DNA from: JAVBNH01 sp031551635
GTDB lineage: Bacteria > Bacillota > Clostridia > Oscillospirales > Acutalibacteraceae
Assembly: GCA_031551635.1 (NCBI GenBank)
Contig: JAVBNH010000026.1
Location: 1-37,577 of the forward strand
Direction: 5' to 3'
DNA length: 37,577 nt
Shown here: positions 16,064 through 22,861 of the stretch, piece after piece
Layout of the letters: each line of letters starts with the position of its first letter
How positions within the stretch are numbered: the first letter of the stretch is position 1
Position numbers and translations under genes: made by a program
The notes under the pieces: model-generated
Seen by the model: the letters and a program-made list of their open reading frames with translations, nothing else
What the model was told of the DNA's origin: nothing
Databases searched by the model: none

Positions 16064-16093
16064 AGTCTATCACAAGACGGAGCCGGTTGTCAA
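16064..16093 (-). promoter_or_regulatory. Promoter of the ilv operon
   Basis: On the minus strand a perfect TTGACA (16088-16093) and TAGACT (16064-16069) are spaced by 18 nt, placing the start of transcription about 65 nt ahead of the leader ATG. Confidence 0.75.
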
Positions 16094-16103
16094 TAGCTTT
16101 CGT

Positions 16104-16146
16104 GAAAAAAATATAAAAAAAGAGAAGCGGCTTTTGTCGCTTCTCT
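16104..16146 (-). terminator. Intrinsic terminator after the small-peptide genes
   Basis: AGAGAAGCG (16121-16129) pairs with 16138-16146 around an 8-nt loop. On the minus strand it is followed by a T-rich tract of about 17 nt (16120-16104). It lies 21 nt past the stop of the 44-residue peptide and just ahead of the ilv promoter. Confidence 0.9.
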
Positions 16147-16167
16147 CAGTGTGTAATTATAATCTCA

Positions 16168-16302
16168 TTACGGAGCTTCATAATCGAAAGACGGCTTAAG
16201 GGCGTCGATAAAAGCCTGAAGTCTTGCAAAGAAATCCTTAATGAAAGCTATAACATCCTCAAAGAACATATCTAATGTGTAACCATCGTTGAATTCTGGC
16301 AT
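16168..16302 (-). CDS. Small amphipathic peptide 1 (44 aa)
   Basis: 44 residues, beginning MPEFNDGYTLDMFFEDVIAF and continuing IKDFFARLQAFIDALKP with a short acidic tail. The middle forms a clear amphipathic helix, with hydrophobic residues every three to four positions and a net charge of about -6. There is no signal peptide and no cysteine. GAGGTG lies 6 nt before the ATG, and the upstream sequence GAAAGTGAGGTGTAC is identical to that before peptide 2, a sign of duplication. A strong terminator follows. By size and helix pattern it resembles phenol-soluble-modulin-like or other membrane-active peptides. I recognise no family and the function is unknown. Confidence 0.75.
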   Translation of the reverse strand: MPEFNDGYTLDMFFEDVIAFIKDFFARLQAFIDALKPSFDYEAP

Positions 16303-16355
16303 TGTGTACACCTCACTTTCACATAACAATCATAAATAAAACAAATCAAATGCAA

Positions 16356-16496
16356 TTAGGTTGTTGTGTCGTCTGTGTCGTCTGTTGTATCGTCGGGTTT
16401 AAAAGCCTTGGCAATCCACTCCTGAATATGAGTGAACATAGCGACGATTTCCTGAATCCAGTTTGCAAAAAACTCAAAGATTTTCGCGATATCCAT
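16356..16496 (-). CDS. Small amphipathic peptide 2 (46 aa)
   Basis: 46 residues, starting MDIAKIFEFFANWIQEIVAM, then FTHIQEWIAKAFKP and an Asp/Thr tail (DDTTDDTDDTTT). The first 33 residues make an amphipathic helix with two Trp and several Phe on the non-polar side. The tail is a repeated Asp-Asp-Thr motif and probably unstructured. Net charge is about -7. It shares with peptide 1 the translation start region GAAAGTGAGGTGTAC, the length, and an A-(L/F)-K-P end to the helix. It is 53 nt upstream of peptide 1, so the two are probably one transcript. Function unknown. Confidence 0.75.
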   Translation of the reverse strand: MDIAKIFEFFANWIQEIVAMFTHIQEWIAKAFKPDDTTDDTDDTTT

Positions 16497-16607
16497 TACG
16501 TACACCTCACTTTCGTGATTAATGTTTCGGCTGACTTGTCAACCTTACGATTATGATAGTAGCACATACGTTAACAAATTGCAATAATTTTGTTAAAAAA
16601 AACTTAA

Positions 16608-16636
16608 TGTTTACATGTATGTACAACAATTGTCAA
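16608..16636 (-). promoter_or_regulatory. Promoter candidates for peptides 2 and 1
   Basis: On the minus strand TTGACA (16631-16636) is 17 nt from TAAACA (16608-16613). A second pair, TTGCAA (16579-16584) and TACTAT (16556-16561), also 17 nt apart, lies closer to the gene. A TACATGTA palindrome overlaps the first spacer. Confidence 0.5.
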
Positions 16637-16743
16637 GATTTAGTTTCATATTAGAAATAATTACAATAAATACCAACTTTTACATTAAAATTCGACGTTA
16701 TTGTATATAATATCCAAATTTTCAGAGTAATATCAATTAAGAA

Positions 16744-16830
16744 TTAAACAAAAAGGTTCGCAAAAACATCCTGCAGTTTCTTAAGCATATCGGTTAAAAA
16801 GAGTATCAATTTTTCTAAAAAATCCTCCAT
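16744..16830 (-). CDS. Small amphipathic peptide 3 (28 aa)
   Basis: 28 residues, MEDFLEKLILFLTDMLKKLQ then DVFANLFV. The ribosome binding site AAGGAGGTG is a near-perfect anti-16S match, 8 nt before the ATG, which argues strongly for translation. The whole peptide is one amphipathic helix with Leu/Phe/Ile on one face and Glu/Asp/Lys on the other. The length and pattern are like delta-toxin-type peptides of staphylococci, but the sequence itself is not that family and no function can be claimed. A small AAAAGC/GCTTTT hairpin lies just upstream of the ribosome binding site. Confidence 0.65.
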   Translation of the reverse strand: MEDFLEKLILFLTDMLKKLQDVFANLFV

Positions 16831-17011
16831 AAAGCGGCACCTCCTTGTAAAAAAGCAATTTTTAGCTTTTATGAAACAAGATAATTTTATCACAAGGTGA
16901 TTTTTGCTTTATTTATAAATGGTAAAGAAATTGTGAACGACAAGAGGTGTTATGACAAAAAATCGTAACAATTCATCCACTGCTTGACTTTTTTATTATT
17001 TTTATTTAAAA

Positions 17012-17527
17012 TCAGTACATTATATATAGCAATGCCATAATAAGCTCTGTGTCCGCACCTTCACCGGACAGGAGCAGCACGAGAGCCAGAATGAGAGCGG
17101 TATCGCTGTCGAGATTTAGAAAGCTGCTCTTTTTTTCGTCACCGGAATGTGTGCCGCTCAGTCTATCGAATAAACCTCCGAGCGAAAGTCCTCTGCGCGG
17201 AGCTGCCGCAGGAACAGACGCGGCTTGTGCAGGCGGTTCATCGGTGTTTTCGTTATGCCTGTTCTTTTCAGGCAGCTCAATCGGCATGGAAATATGCTTC
17301 GCTTCGGTTGTCCCCCGCCCCGGCTGCTGACCCTGATTTGCTACCGGATGATTTCCTGTTTGTCTGTTTGTTTCGATGCCTGCAGCTGTGTTTTGTGTTC
17401 TCCCATGAGTTTCGTTGCTTACGTTCATGTTCTGTAGAGATTGCTGCGAGCGGCGGTGCATGTCCCGTACGCGGGCAATAGCCTCCTGCTGCATCTGTTG
17501 AATTTCAGCTTGAGTATAATTTTTCAT
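17012..17527 (-). CDS. Hypothetical protein with disordered middle and hydrophobic C terminus
   Basis: 171 residues from the ATG at 17527. An in-frame ATG at 17551 is possible, but AAAGGAG precedes 17527 by 12 nt. The N terminus is helical and Gln-rich (YTQAEIQQMQQEAIARVRDM). The middle is Asn/Gln/Pro/Ala-rich and looks disordered. The C terminus is two short hydrophobic helices joined by an acidic turn (ALILALVLLLSGEGADTELI, then MALLYIMY). I have a weak memory of similar C-terminal ends in conserved clostridial proteins of unknown function. It starts 27 nt after the next upstream gene, so it is the last of a three-gene operon. Confidence 0.75.
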   Translation of the reverse strand: MKNYTQAEIQQMQQEAIARVRDMHRRSQQSLQNMNVSNETHGRTQNTAAGIETNRQTGNHPVANQGQQPGRGTTEAKHISMPIELPEKNRHNENTDEPPAQAASVPAAAPRRGLSLGGLFDRLSGTHSGDEKKSSFLNLDSDTALILALVLLLSGEGADTELIMALLYIMY

Positions 17528-17554
17528 TACCGGTATTTTCTCCTTTCGCATTGC

Positions 17555-17917
17555 TTAAAGTAAACCTTTCAGTATACCGTTTTCCTTGAGTATAGGCAGC
17601 GCCTTCATCAGCTTCAGCATTTTTACCGCGTGATCGGCACGTTCACGGTGCCTTTCGCTCAGAAGGGGCTTAAGTGCCAATAAAAAGTCGCAGCGCGGGT
17701 CGCTAGTAGCCATTATTTTACCGACGCCGGTCAGAGTTTTCACCAATCCCGCGTCAAAACCCGCGTCGCCGCCGCCAAGCAGCCCTGCCAGTGGATTTAC
17801 CGCAGGTGCGCTCTGCGATTCAGTGGAAGCCGCGCCGCCGAGAAGGGACGCGGCAGTCTGCTTTAGCTGCTCAATATCGCTGTCGCTGAGTGACGAAAGT
17901 AAATCTGAAATCTCCAT
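17555..17917 (-). CDS. Hypothetical Gly/Ala/Leu-rich protein
   Basis: 120 residues. The N-terminal third (MEISDLLSSLSDSDIEQLKQ) is helical. A Gly/Ala-rich stretch with GGG follows. The C-terminal half (RCDFLLALKPLLSERHRERA, then DHAVKMLKLMKALPILKENG) is a basic helical segment. No catalytic motif or signal peptide is seen. AAAGGAAAAG lies upstream of the ATG. It is the middle gene of the three-gene minus-strand operon. Function unknown; a scaffold or small structural role is only a guess. Confidence 0.75.
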   Translation of the reverse strand: MEISDLLSSLSDSDIEQLKQTAASLLGGAASTESQSAPAVNPLAGLLGGGDAGFDAGLVKTLTGVGKIMATSDPRCDFLLALKPLLSERHRERADHAVKMLKLMKALPILKENGILKGLL

Positions 17918-17953
17918 TTTATTTTCTTTTCCTTTCTTTATATATTCTTTTTA

Positions 17954-18205
17954 TCAGTCTTTTTCTTTATTTAAAAGCTTGTTTATGATTTCCTGGGCTT
18001 TTGGGCTTTTTATAAAATCGTCCGCCGCTGCAGGATTATTCATCAGATTTTGCAGTAAATTGTTCTGTTCATTGCCGAGATTGTTTAATATGTATTGGCT
18101 CATTTCCTCATTGCTTGCGTTTTTCGGCGGCGCACTTTTCCCTTTTGATAAAAGCTTTAGTAAAAGCTGAAGATTCTGATCGTTATTTTTATTATTATTT
18201 TGCAT
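17954..18205 (-). CDS. Hypothetical Asn-rich small protein
   Basis: 83 residues starting MQNNNKNNDQNLQLLLKLLS. Two upstream in-frame ATGs (18217, 18250) are less likely because AAAGGA lies 12 nt before 18205 and inside the longer reading. It is rich in Asn, Leu and Lys, with predicted helices (EMSQYILNNLGNEQNNLLQN) and no cysteines or signal peptide. It is the first gene of a three-gene operon with spacing of about 36 nt. The repeated use of a 12-nt gap from AAAGGA to the ATG in genes 1 and 3 of this operon is slightly long. Function unknown. Confidence 0.7.
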   Translation of the reverse strand: MQNNNKNNDQNLQLLLKLLSKGKSAPPKNASNEEMSQYILNNLGNEQNNLLQNLMNNPAAADDFIKSPKAQEIINKLLNKEKD

Positions 18206-18284
18206 GGTAGTACCCATTCCTTTCACTTTGAGAATTAAATATTTATACACTATTAAAAATATGCTGTTTGAGGAGGTAATATGA

Positions 18285-18749
18285 TTGAGAATTCTCGTTA
18301 TGTCGGATTCTCACGGCGATGAATTGTCTTGCAGGCTCGCGCTTGAGAAACACTCAGACGCGGGTGTGATAATTCATTTAGGTGACGGTGAAGAAAATTT
18401 ATCCTTTCTTGAAAATGAAAAAAATATATCTGAAATCTACCGTTTGAGGGGAAATGCCTTTGCCTCCTCGCTTTTCGGTTTCCCGGAGCTGATTATCGAG
18501 GAAATTGAGGGAAAAAAGTTTTATATGACCCATGGCTTCAGGGAGAGAGTGAAATACTCGCTGTCTGAGCTTATAAAGAACGCACGCAGAGAAGGCGCGG
18601 ACATTGTTCTTTTCGGGCACACTCATGAACAGTTTTGCGCATATGAGGACGGATTATATATAATGAATCCGGGCAGCATCAGAGCAGGGGAGTACGCGGT
18701 CATTGATATAACTTCAGCAGGAATTGTTTTACTGCCGATGAAGCTGTGA
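18285..18749 (+). CDS. YfcE/MJ0936-family metallophosphoesterase
   Basis: 154 residues starting at a TTG, 8 nt after AGGAGG. An out-of-frame ATG at 18281 explains why a simple start search could misplace it. Metal-binding motifs of the calcineurin-like family are present in order: D-x-H in MSDSHGDE at the N terminus, GD in HLGDGEE near 36, GN in RLRGNA near 58, the histidine in MTHGF near 80, and GHTH near 111. MNPGS follows, as in YfcE-type phosphodiesterases. It is a single-domain cytoplasmic enzyme with an unknown physiological substrate. Confidence 0.93.
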   Translation: MRILVMSDSHGDELSCRLALEKHSDAGVIIHLGDGEENLSFLENEKNISEIYRLRGNAFASSLFGFPELIIEEIEGKKFYMTHGFRERVKYSLSELIKNARREGADIVLFGHTHEQFCAYEDGLYIMNPGSIRAGEYAVIDITSAGIVLLPMKL

Positions 18750-18762
18750 CAAAAACACAAGC

Positions 18763-18789
18763 CTGCCGGAGCGGTGTGAGCTCCGGCAG
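18763..18789 (+). terminator. Terminator-like hairpin after the phosphoesterase
   Basis: A GC-rich 10-bp stem CTGCCGGAGC (18763-18772) pairs with 18780-18789 around a 7-nt loop. The following tract (ACCTTTATAT) is only moderately T-rich. Confidence 0.7.
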
Positions 18790-18938
18790 ACCTTTATATA
18801 AAGTGAATATTCCTGATTTTGCTTACAGCCGCAAGATAGAAGGGAGGACAGATTTTATTGTGTTTGCGTATATAGCCGTGCAGTTACCGAGGAAAATCCA
18901 CAACCCATACTATGCCTGAATGTGATGATATGTTTTTT

Positions 18939-18965
18939 AGCTAAGGCTTCTGATTTGGCTTTTTT
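18939..18965 (+). terminator. Orphan terminator-like hairpin
   Basis: AGCTAA (18939-18944) pairs with TTGGCT (18955-18960, one G-U pair) and runs into six T. No coding gene on the plus strand ends between it and the previous terminator. Confidence 0.45.
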
Positions 18966-19090
18966 GAAATAAAAAACAGTTATTATTCTATTTTTTATCT
19001 TAAAGCTTGTTTTAATAAGATTAAAATTTTATTTTTTAAAGCAGGAGTAAGACTTGCGGGGATTTAAATCTCCAAAATTTATGTTTGCTA

Positions 19091-19119
19091 TTCCATTTCC
19101 CGGTTTGCTTTGTTATAAT
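19091..19119 (+). promoter_or_regulatory. Promoter of the primosome gene pair
   Basis: A perfect TATAAT (19114-19119) with a weak -35 TTCCAT (19091-19096) 17 nt upstream. Transcription would start near 19126, which rules out an upstream ATG at 19085 as the start of the next gene. Confidence 0.5.
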
Positions 19120-19156
19120 AGGTTTAATAATTTATTTAATGGGTGGAAAAATCTTT

Positions 19157-20284
19157 ATGTTTAAGGTTAATCCCGCGTCCTTTAATTCCGTTTTTGTGCT
19201 GCCTTGCGAGGTTGTGGACAAGCATTTAAGGCTTGCCGGTTCTGTTCAGCTGAAGGTTTTGCTCTGGTTTTACAGAAACGCTTCAACTCTCACGGATATA
19301 GACGGGCTTGTCAGCCTGCTGGGGCTTCCGAAGGCGGATATAATTGACGCTGTTCAATATTGGCTCGAAAACGGCATTTTGCTCGAGAGTGAAAGCGTTG
19401 CTGTTCTCGCGCCTTCTAAAAATAATGAAGAGACAGAAGTCCGGACTTTGCAAGCAAAAGAAAATAATGAAACACTATCTGCGGAAAGTTCCTGCTTTAA
19501 TGAAGAAAAAAAGACTAAGGTAAAAAAGGAGCTCCCGGAAATACAGGCTGTTAAACCGAGTATGTCACAGATTGCTGCCAGAATTACCGAGTGCATGGAA
19601 ATCAGGCAGCTCTTCCTTGATACACAAAAAATTTTCGGGCGAACCATCGGTTATGACGTGCAATCCTGTCTTTTGATGCTGCATGACTTTTACGGCTTAC
19701 CCGTAGAGGTGATTTTGATGCTCTGCGAATACGCGAGATCGAACGGCAAGCAAAATTCGATGGATTACATATTGAAGGTCGGTAAAATCTGGGCTGAAAA
19801 TGAGATTGATTCCTTCGAAAAGGCCAGCGAACAGATTGAGTATCTTGAGAAATCCGGTCAGGTCTGGTCAAAGCTCAGAGTCCTCGCCGGAATCTCAACT
19901 CCGCGTCCCACACTCTCTCAGCAAAAATTTTTGAATGTCTGGTGCGGCGAGTGGAATTTCAGCATTGAAATGATTTATCTCGCATATGAGGAAATGGCGG
20001 ATAATACCGGTAAACTCAGCTTTTCATATATGAATAAAATTCTTTTATCCTGGCATGATTCGGGTGTTAAAACACCTGACGATTTTGAGAAAATGCGTGA
20101 TAAAAGAAAAAGCGAGCTTGAAGAAATTGCTTATAAAAGAAAATCAACAAAATCAGAGAATTCTTTTAAAAACGGCGCACCGGCGGAAAAACGGAAAAAT
20201 GCCGAGGTTTCTTATGACATTGAGGAGGCAGAACGGCGCGCGCTGCAGGAGCCGATTGTTTATAAAAGAAGGGGGGAGAGCTGA
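19157..20284 (+). CDS. DnaD-domain primosome/replication initiation protein
   Basis: 375 residues from the ATG at 19157, with GGTGG about 10 nt upstream. Longer starts lie before the likely transcription start. The N-terminal 90 residues form a winged-helix domain (VQLKVLLWFYRNASTLTDID). Two DnaD-like domains follow: about 175-225 (LMLHDFYGLPVEVILMLCEY, ending YILKVGKIW) and about 250-320 (FLNVWCGEWNFSIEMIYLAY, ending SYMNKILLSWHDSGVKT). The YAYEE/YMNKIL/W signature is typical. Such proteins remodel DNA and help load the helicase. The stop codon overlaps the ATG of the DnaC-like gene (TGATG), so the pair is translationally coupled, as expected for partners in helicase loading. Confidence 0.9.
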   Translation: MFKVNPASFNSVFVLPCEVVDKHLRLAGSVQLKVLLWFYRNASTLTDIDGLVSLLGLPKADIIDAVQYWLENGILLESESVAVLAPSKNNEETEVRTLQAKENNETLSAESSCFNEEKKTKVKKELPEIQAVKPSMSQIAARITECMEIRQLFLDTQKIFGRTIGYDVQSCLLMLHDFYGLPVEVILMLCEYARSNGKQNSMDYILKVGKIWAENEIDSFEKASEQIEYLEKSGQVWSKLRVLAGISTPRPTLSQQKFLNVWCGEWNFSIEMIYLAYEEMADNTGKLSFSYMNKILLSWHDSGVKTPDDFEKMRDKRKSELEEIAYKRKSTKSENSFKNGAPAEKRKNAEVSYDIEEAERRALQEPIVYKRRGES

Positions 20285-21267
20285 TGGCTTACGGTGAAGA
20301 AATTTTCTTAAAGGCAAAGGAGATAATTGGACGGCGGCGTGAAAAAGCAGATGCCATGATTGATGCTAAGCACTCAAAGCTTGCCTCGGATTTTCCTGAG
20401 CTCAAGGAGCTTGAAAGGGCGCTGGCCGAGACAGGTCAGGCGGTTGTCAAGGCTCTTGACTGCGGCAGTCCCGAGGAGGTTACCGAGTATATTCTAAGTT
20501 TAAAAAAACAAAACCTTTCGATTCAAGCGGATATAGCTAAGCTGATAAAAACTGCAAAATTGCCGGAGAATTACCTTGAGCCGGTTTATAACTGTAAGCT
20601 TTGCAACGATACGGGAGTCAAGGACGGCAAGCTCTGCTCATGTTTTATAGCTTTGATGAAAAAATTATCCTACGACGAGCTATGTGCTTCATCTCCACTG
20701 GAAATTTCAGGTTTTGAGGATTTTACACTCGATTATTATCCCGATACCTTCGATGAAAAAATCGGCATCAGCCCGCGTAAAAGGATGGGCGAAATACTCG
20801 AATTTTGCAAGGGTTATGCCCATGATTTCTCAAAAAACAGTCCTAATCTGTTTTTCAGCGGCTTTACGGGACTGGGTAAAACTCACCTCTCGCTGAGTAT
20901 CGCTGGAGTAGTTATAAATAAGGGCTACGGCGTTGTTTACGGCTCGGCGCAGAATCTGTTCTCTCTAATCGAGGAGGAGCATTTCGGACGCAGGCTGCCC
21001 AACGGCATGAGCACTCAGACACGCCTGCTTGAGTGCGAGCTGCTGATTATTGATGACCTTGGCGTTGAGTTTATTACGCAGTTTACGGTTTCGGTGCTTT
21101 ACAATATTGTTAACTCCCGCCTCTTGTCAGGGCGTCCGACGATTATTAATTCTAATTGCACGCTAAACGACTTGGAAAATAAATATACCAGCCGCATTAC
21201 ATCTAGAATTATCGGTGAATACCGTCAACTGCGTTTTTTTGGCAGGGACATCAGGCAGATAAAATAA
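20284..21267 (+). CDS. DnaC/DnaI-type helicase loader ATPase
   Basis: 327 residues. A coiled N-terminal part is followed by a zinc-binding site CKLCNDTGVKDGKLCSC (C104, C107, C118, C120) as in clostridial DnaC/DnaI proteins. The AAA+ core has Walker A GFTGLGKT at 193-200, Walker B LLIIDDLG at 253-260, and a sensor/arginine-finger region with NSN and TSRITSR. It probably loads the replicative helicase (DnaB/DnaC nomenclature differs between species) together with the upstream DnaD-like protein, with which it overlaps by one base. Confidence 0.92.
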   Translation: MAYGEEIFLKAKEIIGRRREKADAMIDAKHSKLASDFPELKELERALAETGQAVVKALDCGSPEEVTEYILSLKKQNLSIQADIAKLIKTAKLPENYLEPVYNCKLCNDTGVKDGKLCSCFIALMKKLSYDELCASSPLEISGFEDFTLDYYPDTFDEKIGISPRKRMGEILEFCKGYAHDFSKNSPNLFFSGFTGLGKTHLSLSIAGVVINKGYGVVYGSAQNLFSLIEEEHFGRRLPNGMSTQTRLLECELLIIDDLGVEFITQFTVSVLYNIVNSRLLSGRPTIINSNCTLNDLENKYTSRITSRIIGEYRQLRFFGRDIRQIK

Positions 21268-21298
21268 ATGCGGTTTTTTGAAAGGTGCTGGCTCTTTT

Positions 21299-22171
21299 TT
21301 GTATAATCTCTCAGATATTAATACTATTAAATCAATTCTGAAAAGGCATAATTTTAGCTTTTCGAAGTCTCTTGGGCAAAATTTTATAATTGACAGTGAG
21401 GTTTGCCCGTTGCTTGCGGAGCTGTCTGGGATTGATGCGGATTGCGGTGTTATTGAAATCGGCGCGGGAATCGGAGTGCTGACTGCCGAGCTTGCAAAGA
21501 GATCGAAAAAGGTTGTTTCACTGGAGCTGGATACAAAGCTTTTGCCCTTACTTGATGAGACATTAGCTGATTTTGACAATGTTACGATTGTGAATGCCGA
21601 TATTTTAAAGATAGATATTGATGAGCTGATTTCTCAGCATTTTAGTGGTATGCGGGTTTTTATATGTGCGAATTTACCCTATTATATTACGACACCGATT
21701 ATAATGAGATTTCTTGAAGAGAAAATACATGTTGAATCACTTACTCTTATGGTACAGCGTGAGGCCGCGATAAGGCTTTGTTCTCAGGTTGGCAGCAGGG
21801 AAGCGGGTGCAGTCAGCGTTGCTGTTGAATATTATTCGATTGCGGAAAGATTGTTTTCTGTGCCAAGGACTGCTTTTTTACCCTCTCCGAATGTTGACAG
21901 TGAGGTAATAAGCCTGAAAATCAGAAAAGCTCCGCCATTGGAGCTTTTAAACGAAAAATTCTTTTTTAATTTGGTTCGCGCGGCCTTTTCCCTAAGGCGG
22001 AAAACCGCGCAAAACGGTATTTCTTCTGGTATGGGTATAGGGAAAGACACGATTGTTAACGCCTTGGTGGAAATCGGAGAAAAGACAGATGTCCGTGCGG
22101 AAAAGCTTAGTCTCGATAAGCTGGCGGAGCTGTCAAATATACTATATCAAAAATATAAAGACGAGGGATAA
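21299..22171 (+). CDS. rsmA: 16S rRNA (adenine1518/1519-N6) dimethyltransferase RsmA
   Basis: 290 residues from a TTG at 21299, preceded by AAAGGTG. Starting there gives the family-typical beginning YNLSDINTIKSILKRHNF. A TTG at 21278 precedes the ribosome binding site and is unlikely. Motifs: FSKSLGQNFIID near the N terminus, the SAM-binding VIEIGAGIGVLTAEL, the acidic LELD, NADILK and the catalytic NLPYYITTPI. RsmA (KsgA) dimethylates two adjacent adenines in helix 45 of 16S rRNA. It lies 2 nt upstream of tmk. Confidence 0.96.
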   Translation: MYNLSDINTIKSILKRHNFSFSKSLGQNFIIDSEVCPLLAELSGIDADCGVIEIGAGIGVLTAELAKRSKKVVSLELDTKLLPLLDETLADFDNVTIVNADILKIDIDELISQHFSGMRVFICANLPYYITTPIIMRFLEEKIHVESLTLMVQREAAIRLCSQVGSREAGAVSVAVEYYSIAERLFSVPRTAFLPSPNVDSEVISLKIRKAPPLELLNEKFFFNLVRAAFSLRRKTAQNGISSGMGIGKDTIVNALVEIGEKTDVRAEKLSLDKLAELSNILYQKYKDEG

Positions 22172-22173
22172 CA

Positions 22174-22788
22174 GTGGGAAAATTTATTGTTTTTGAAGGA
22201 CTGGACGGAACCGGAAAAACAACCCAGCTGGAAATGCTGAAAAATAGAATGACCGAAAAAAAAATTCCGGCAGCATTCACTCGCGAGCCGACGGAAAACG
22301 AAATCGGAAAGCTGATTCGTAAAATCATTTCGGGAAATAGTGATTTTAACAACAATTCTCTCGCAACGCTATTTTTGGCTGACAGAATCGAGCATAATTT
22401 GGACAGTGAAGAAGGTATATTAAGTCTGCTTGAGGAAAATAAATATGTTTTTTCAGACAGATATTATTATTCAACTCTCGCTTATCAGCAAAACAGTGGT
22501 AATTTGCAATGGCTCATTGAGGAAAATATAAACTGCCCTTTTATCTTGAAGCCTGATTTATGTATTTTTCTTGATATAGAGCCTGAGGTCTCGATGGAGA
22601 GAATTCTAAAAAATAGAGATACTTCAAGGCTTGATATATTTGAAAATCTGGAAACGCAGGCAGGAATCAGGGCGAATTTTTACAGAGCATTTGAAATGCT
22701 GAAAAATGAGAATATCAAAATAATTAACGCTGATGATACACCAGAAAGTATTCACAGAATTATTCTCGATGAAATCGAGAAGCTTTGA
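22174..22788 (+). CDS. tmk: Thymidylate kinase
   Basis: 204 residues from a GTG at 22174, preceded by GAGGG. The P-loop is FEGLDGTGKTTQ near 8-19. FTREPTENEIGKLIR is the expected EP-containing block, and DRYYYSTLAYQ holds the conserved DR and Tyr for dTMP binding. RILKNRDTSRLDIFE is the LID region. The enzyme phosphorylates dTMP to dTDP. The spacing of 2 nt from rsmA implies cotranscription. A terminator follows. Confidence 0.94.
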   Translation: MGKFIVFEGLDGTGKTTQLEMLKNRMTEKKIPAAFTREPTENEIGKLIRKIISGNSDFNNNSLATLFLADRIEHNLDSEEGILSLLEENKYVFSDRYYYSTLAYQQNSGNLQWLIEENINCPFILKPDLCIFLDIEPEVSMERILKNRDTSRLDIFENLETQAGIRANFYRAFEMLKNENIKIINADDTPESIHRIILDEIEKL

Positions 22789-22805
22789 ATAAACATAAAC
22801 AACAA

Positions 22806-22834
22806 AGCCTGCGCAGCTAGAAACTACGCAGGCT
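22806..22834. terminator. Bidirectional terminator between tmk and the anchored protein gene
   Basis: AGCCTGCG (22806-22813) pairs with 22827-22834. The inner AG/CT pairs close after one mismatch. T-rich tracts occur on both sides, serving two convergent genes. Confidence 0.8.
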
Positions 22835-22861
22835 CAATTATTATATTTTGTCAAGCAATAA

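Larger units (their letters stand above)
18750..19156 (+). other. Long intergenic region with a possible short non-coding transcript
   Basis: After the hairpin at 18763-18789 about 150 nt of less AT-rich sequence follows, containing GCCGCAAGATAGAAGGGAGG and TTACCGAGGAAAATCCACAA. It ends at a second hairpin plus T6 (18939-18965) that no coding gene uses. This could be a small RNA of about 160 nt, but I recognise no known family (not tmRNA, SRP or RNase P by their core motifs). The rest is AT-rich and leads into a promoter for the next gene. Confidence 0.25.

Noticed and set aside
15782..16100. T-box riboswitch for the ilv operon
   Set aside because: The T-box core (AGGGTGGNACCGCG) and specifier loop were not found. 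The leader ORF and terminator explain the region better.
18790..18965. tmRNA, RNase P, SRP or 6S RNA between the phosphoesterase and the DnaD-like gene
   Set aside because: Core motifs of tmRNA, RNase P and SRP RNA were not recognised, and no long 6S-like hairpin was seen. Kept only as an unassigned possible transcript.
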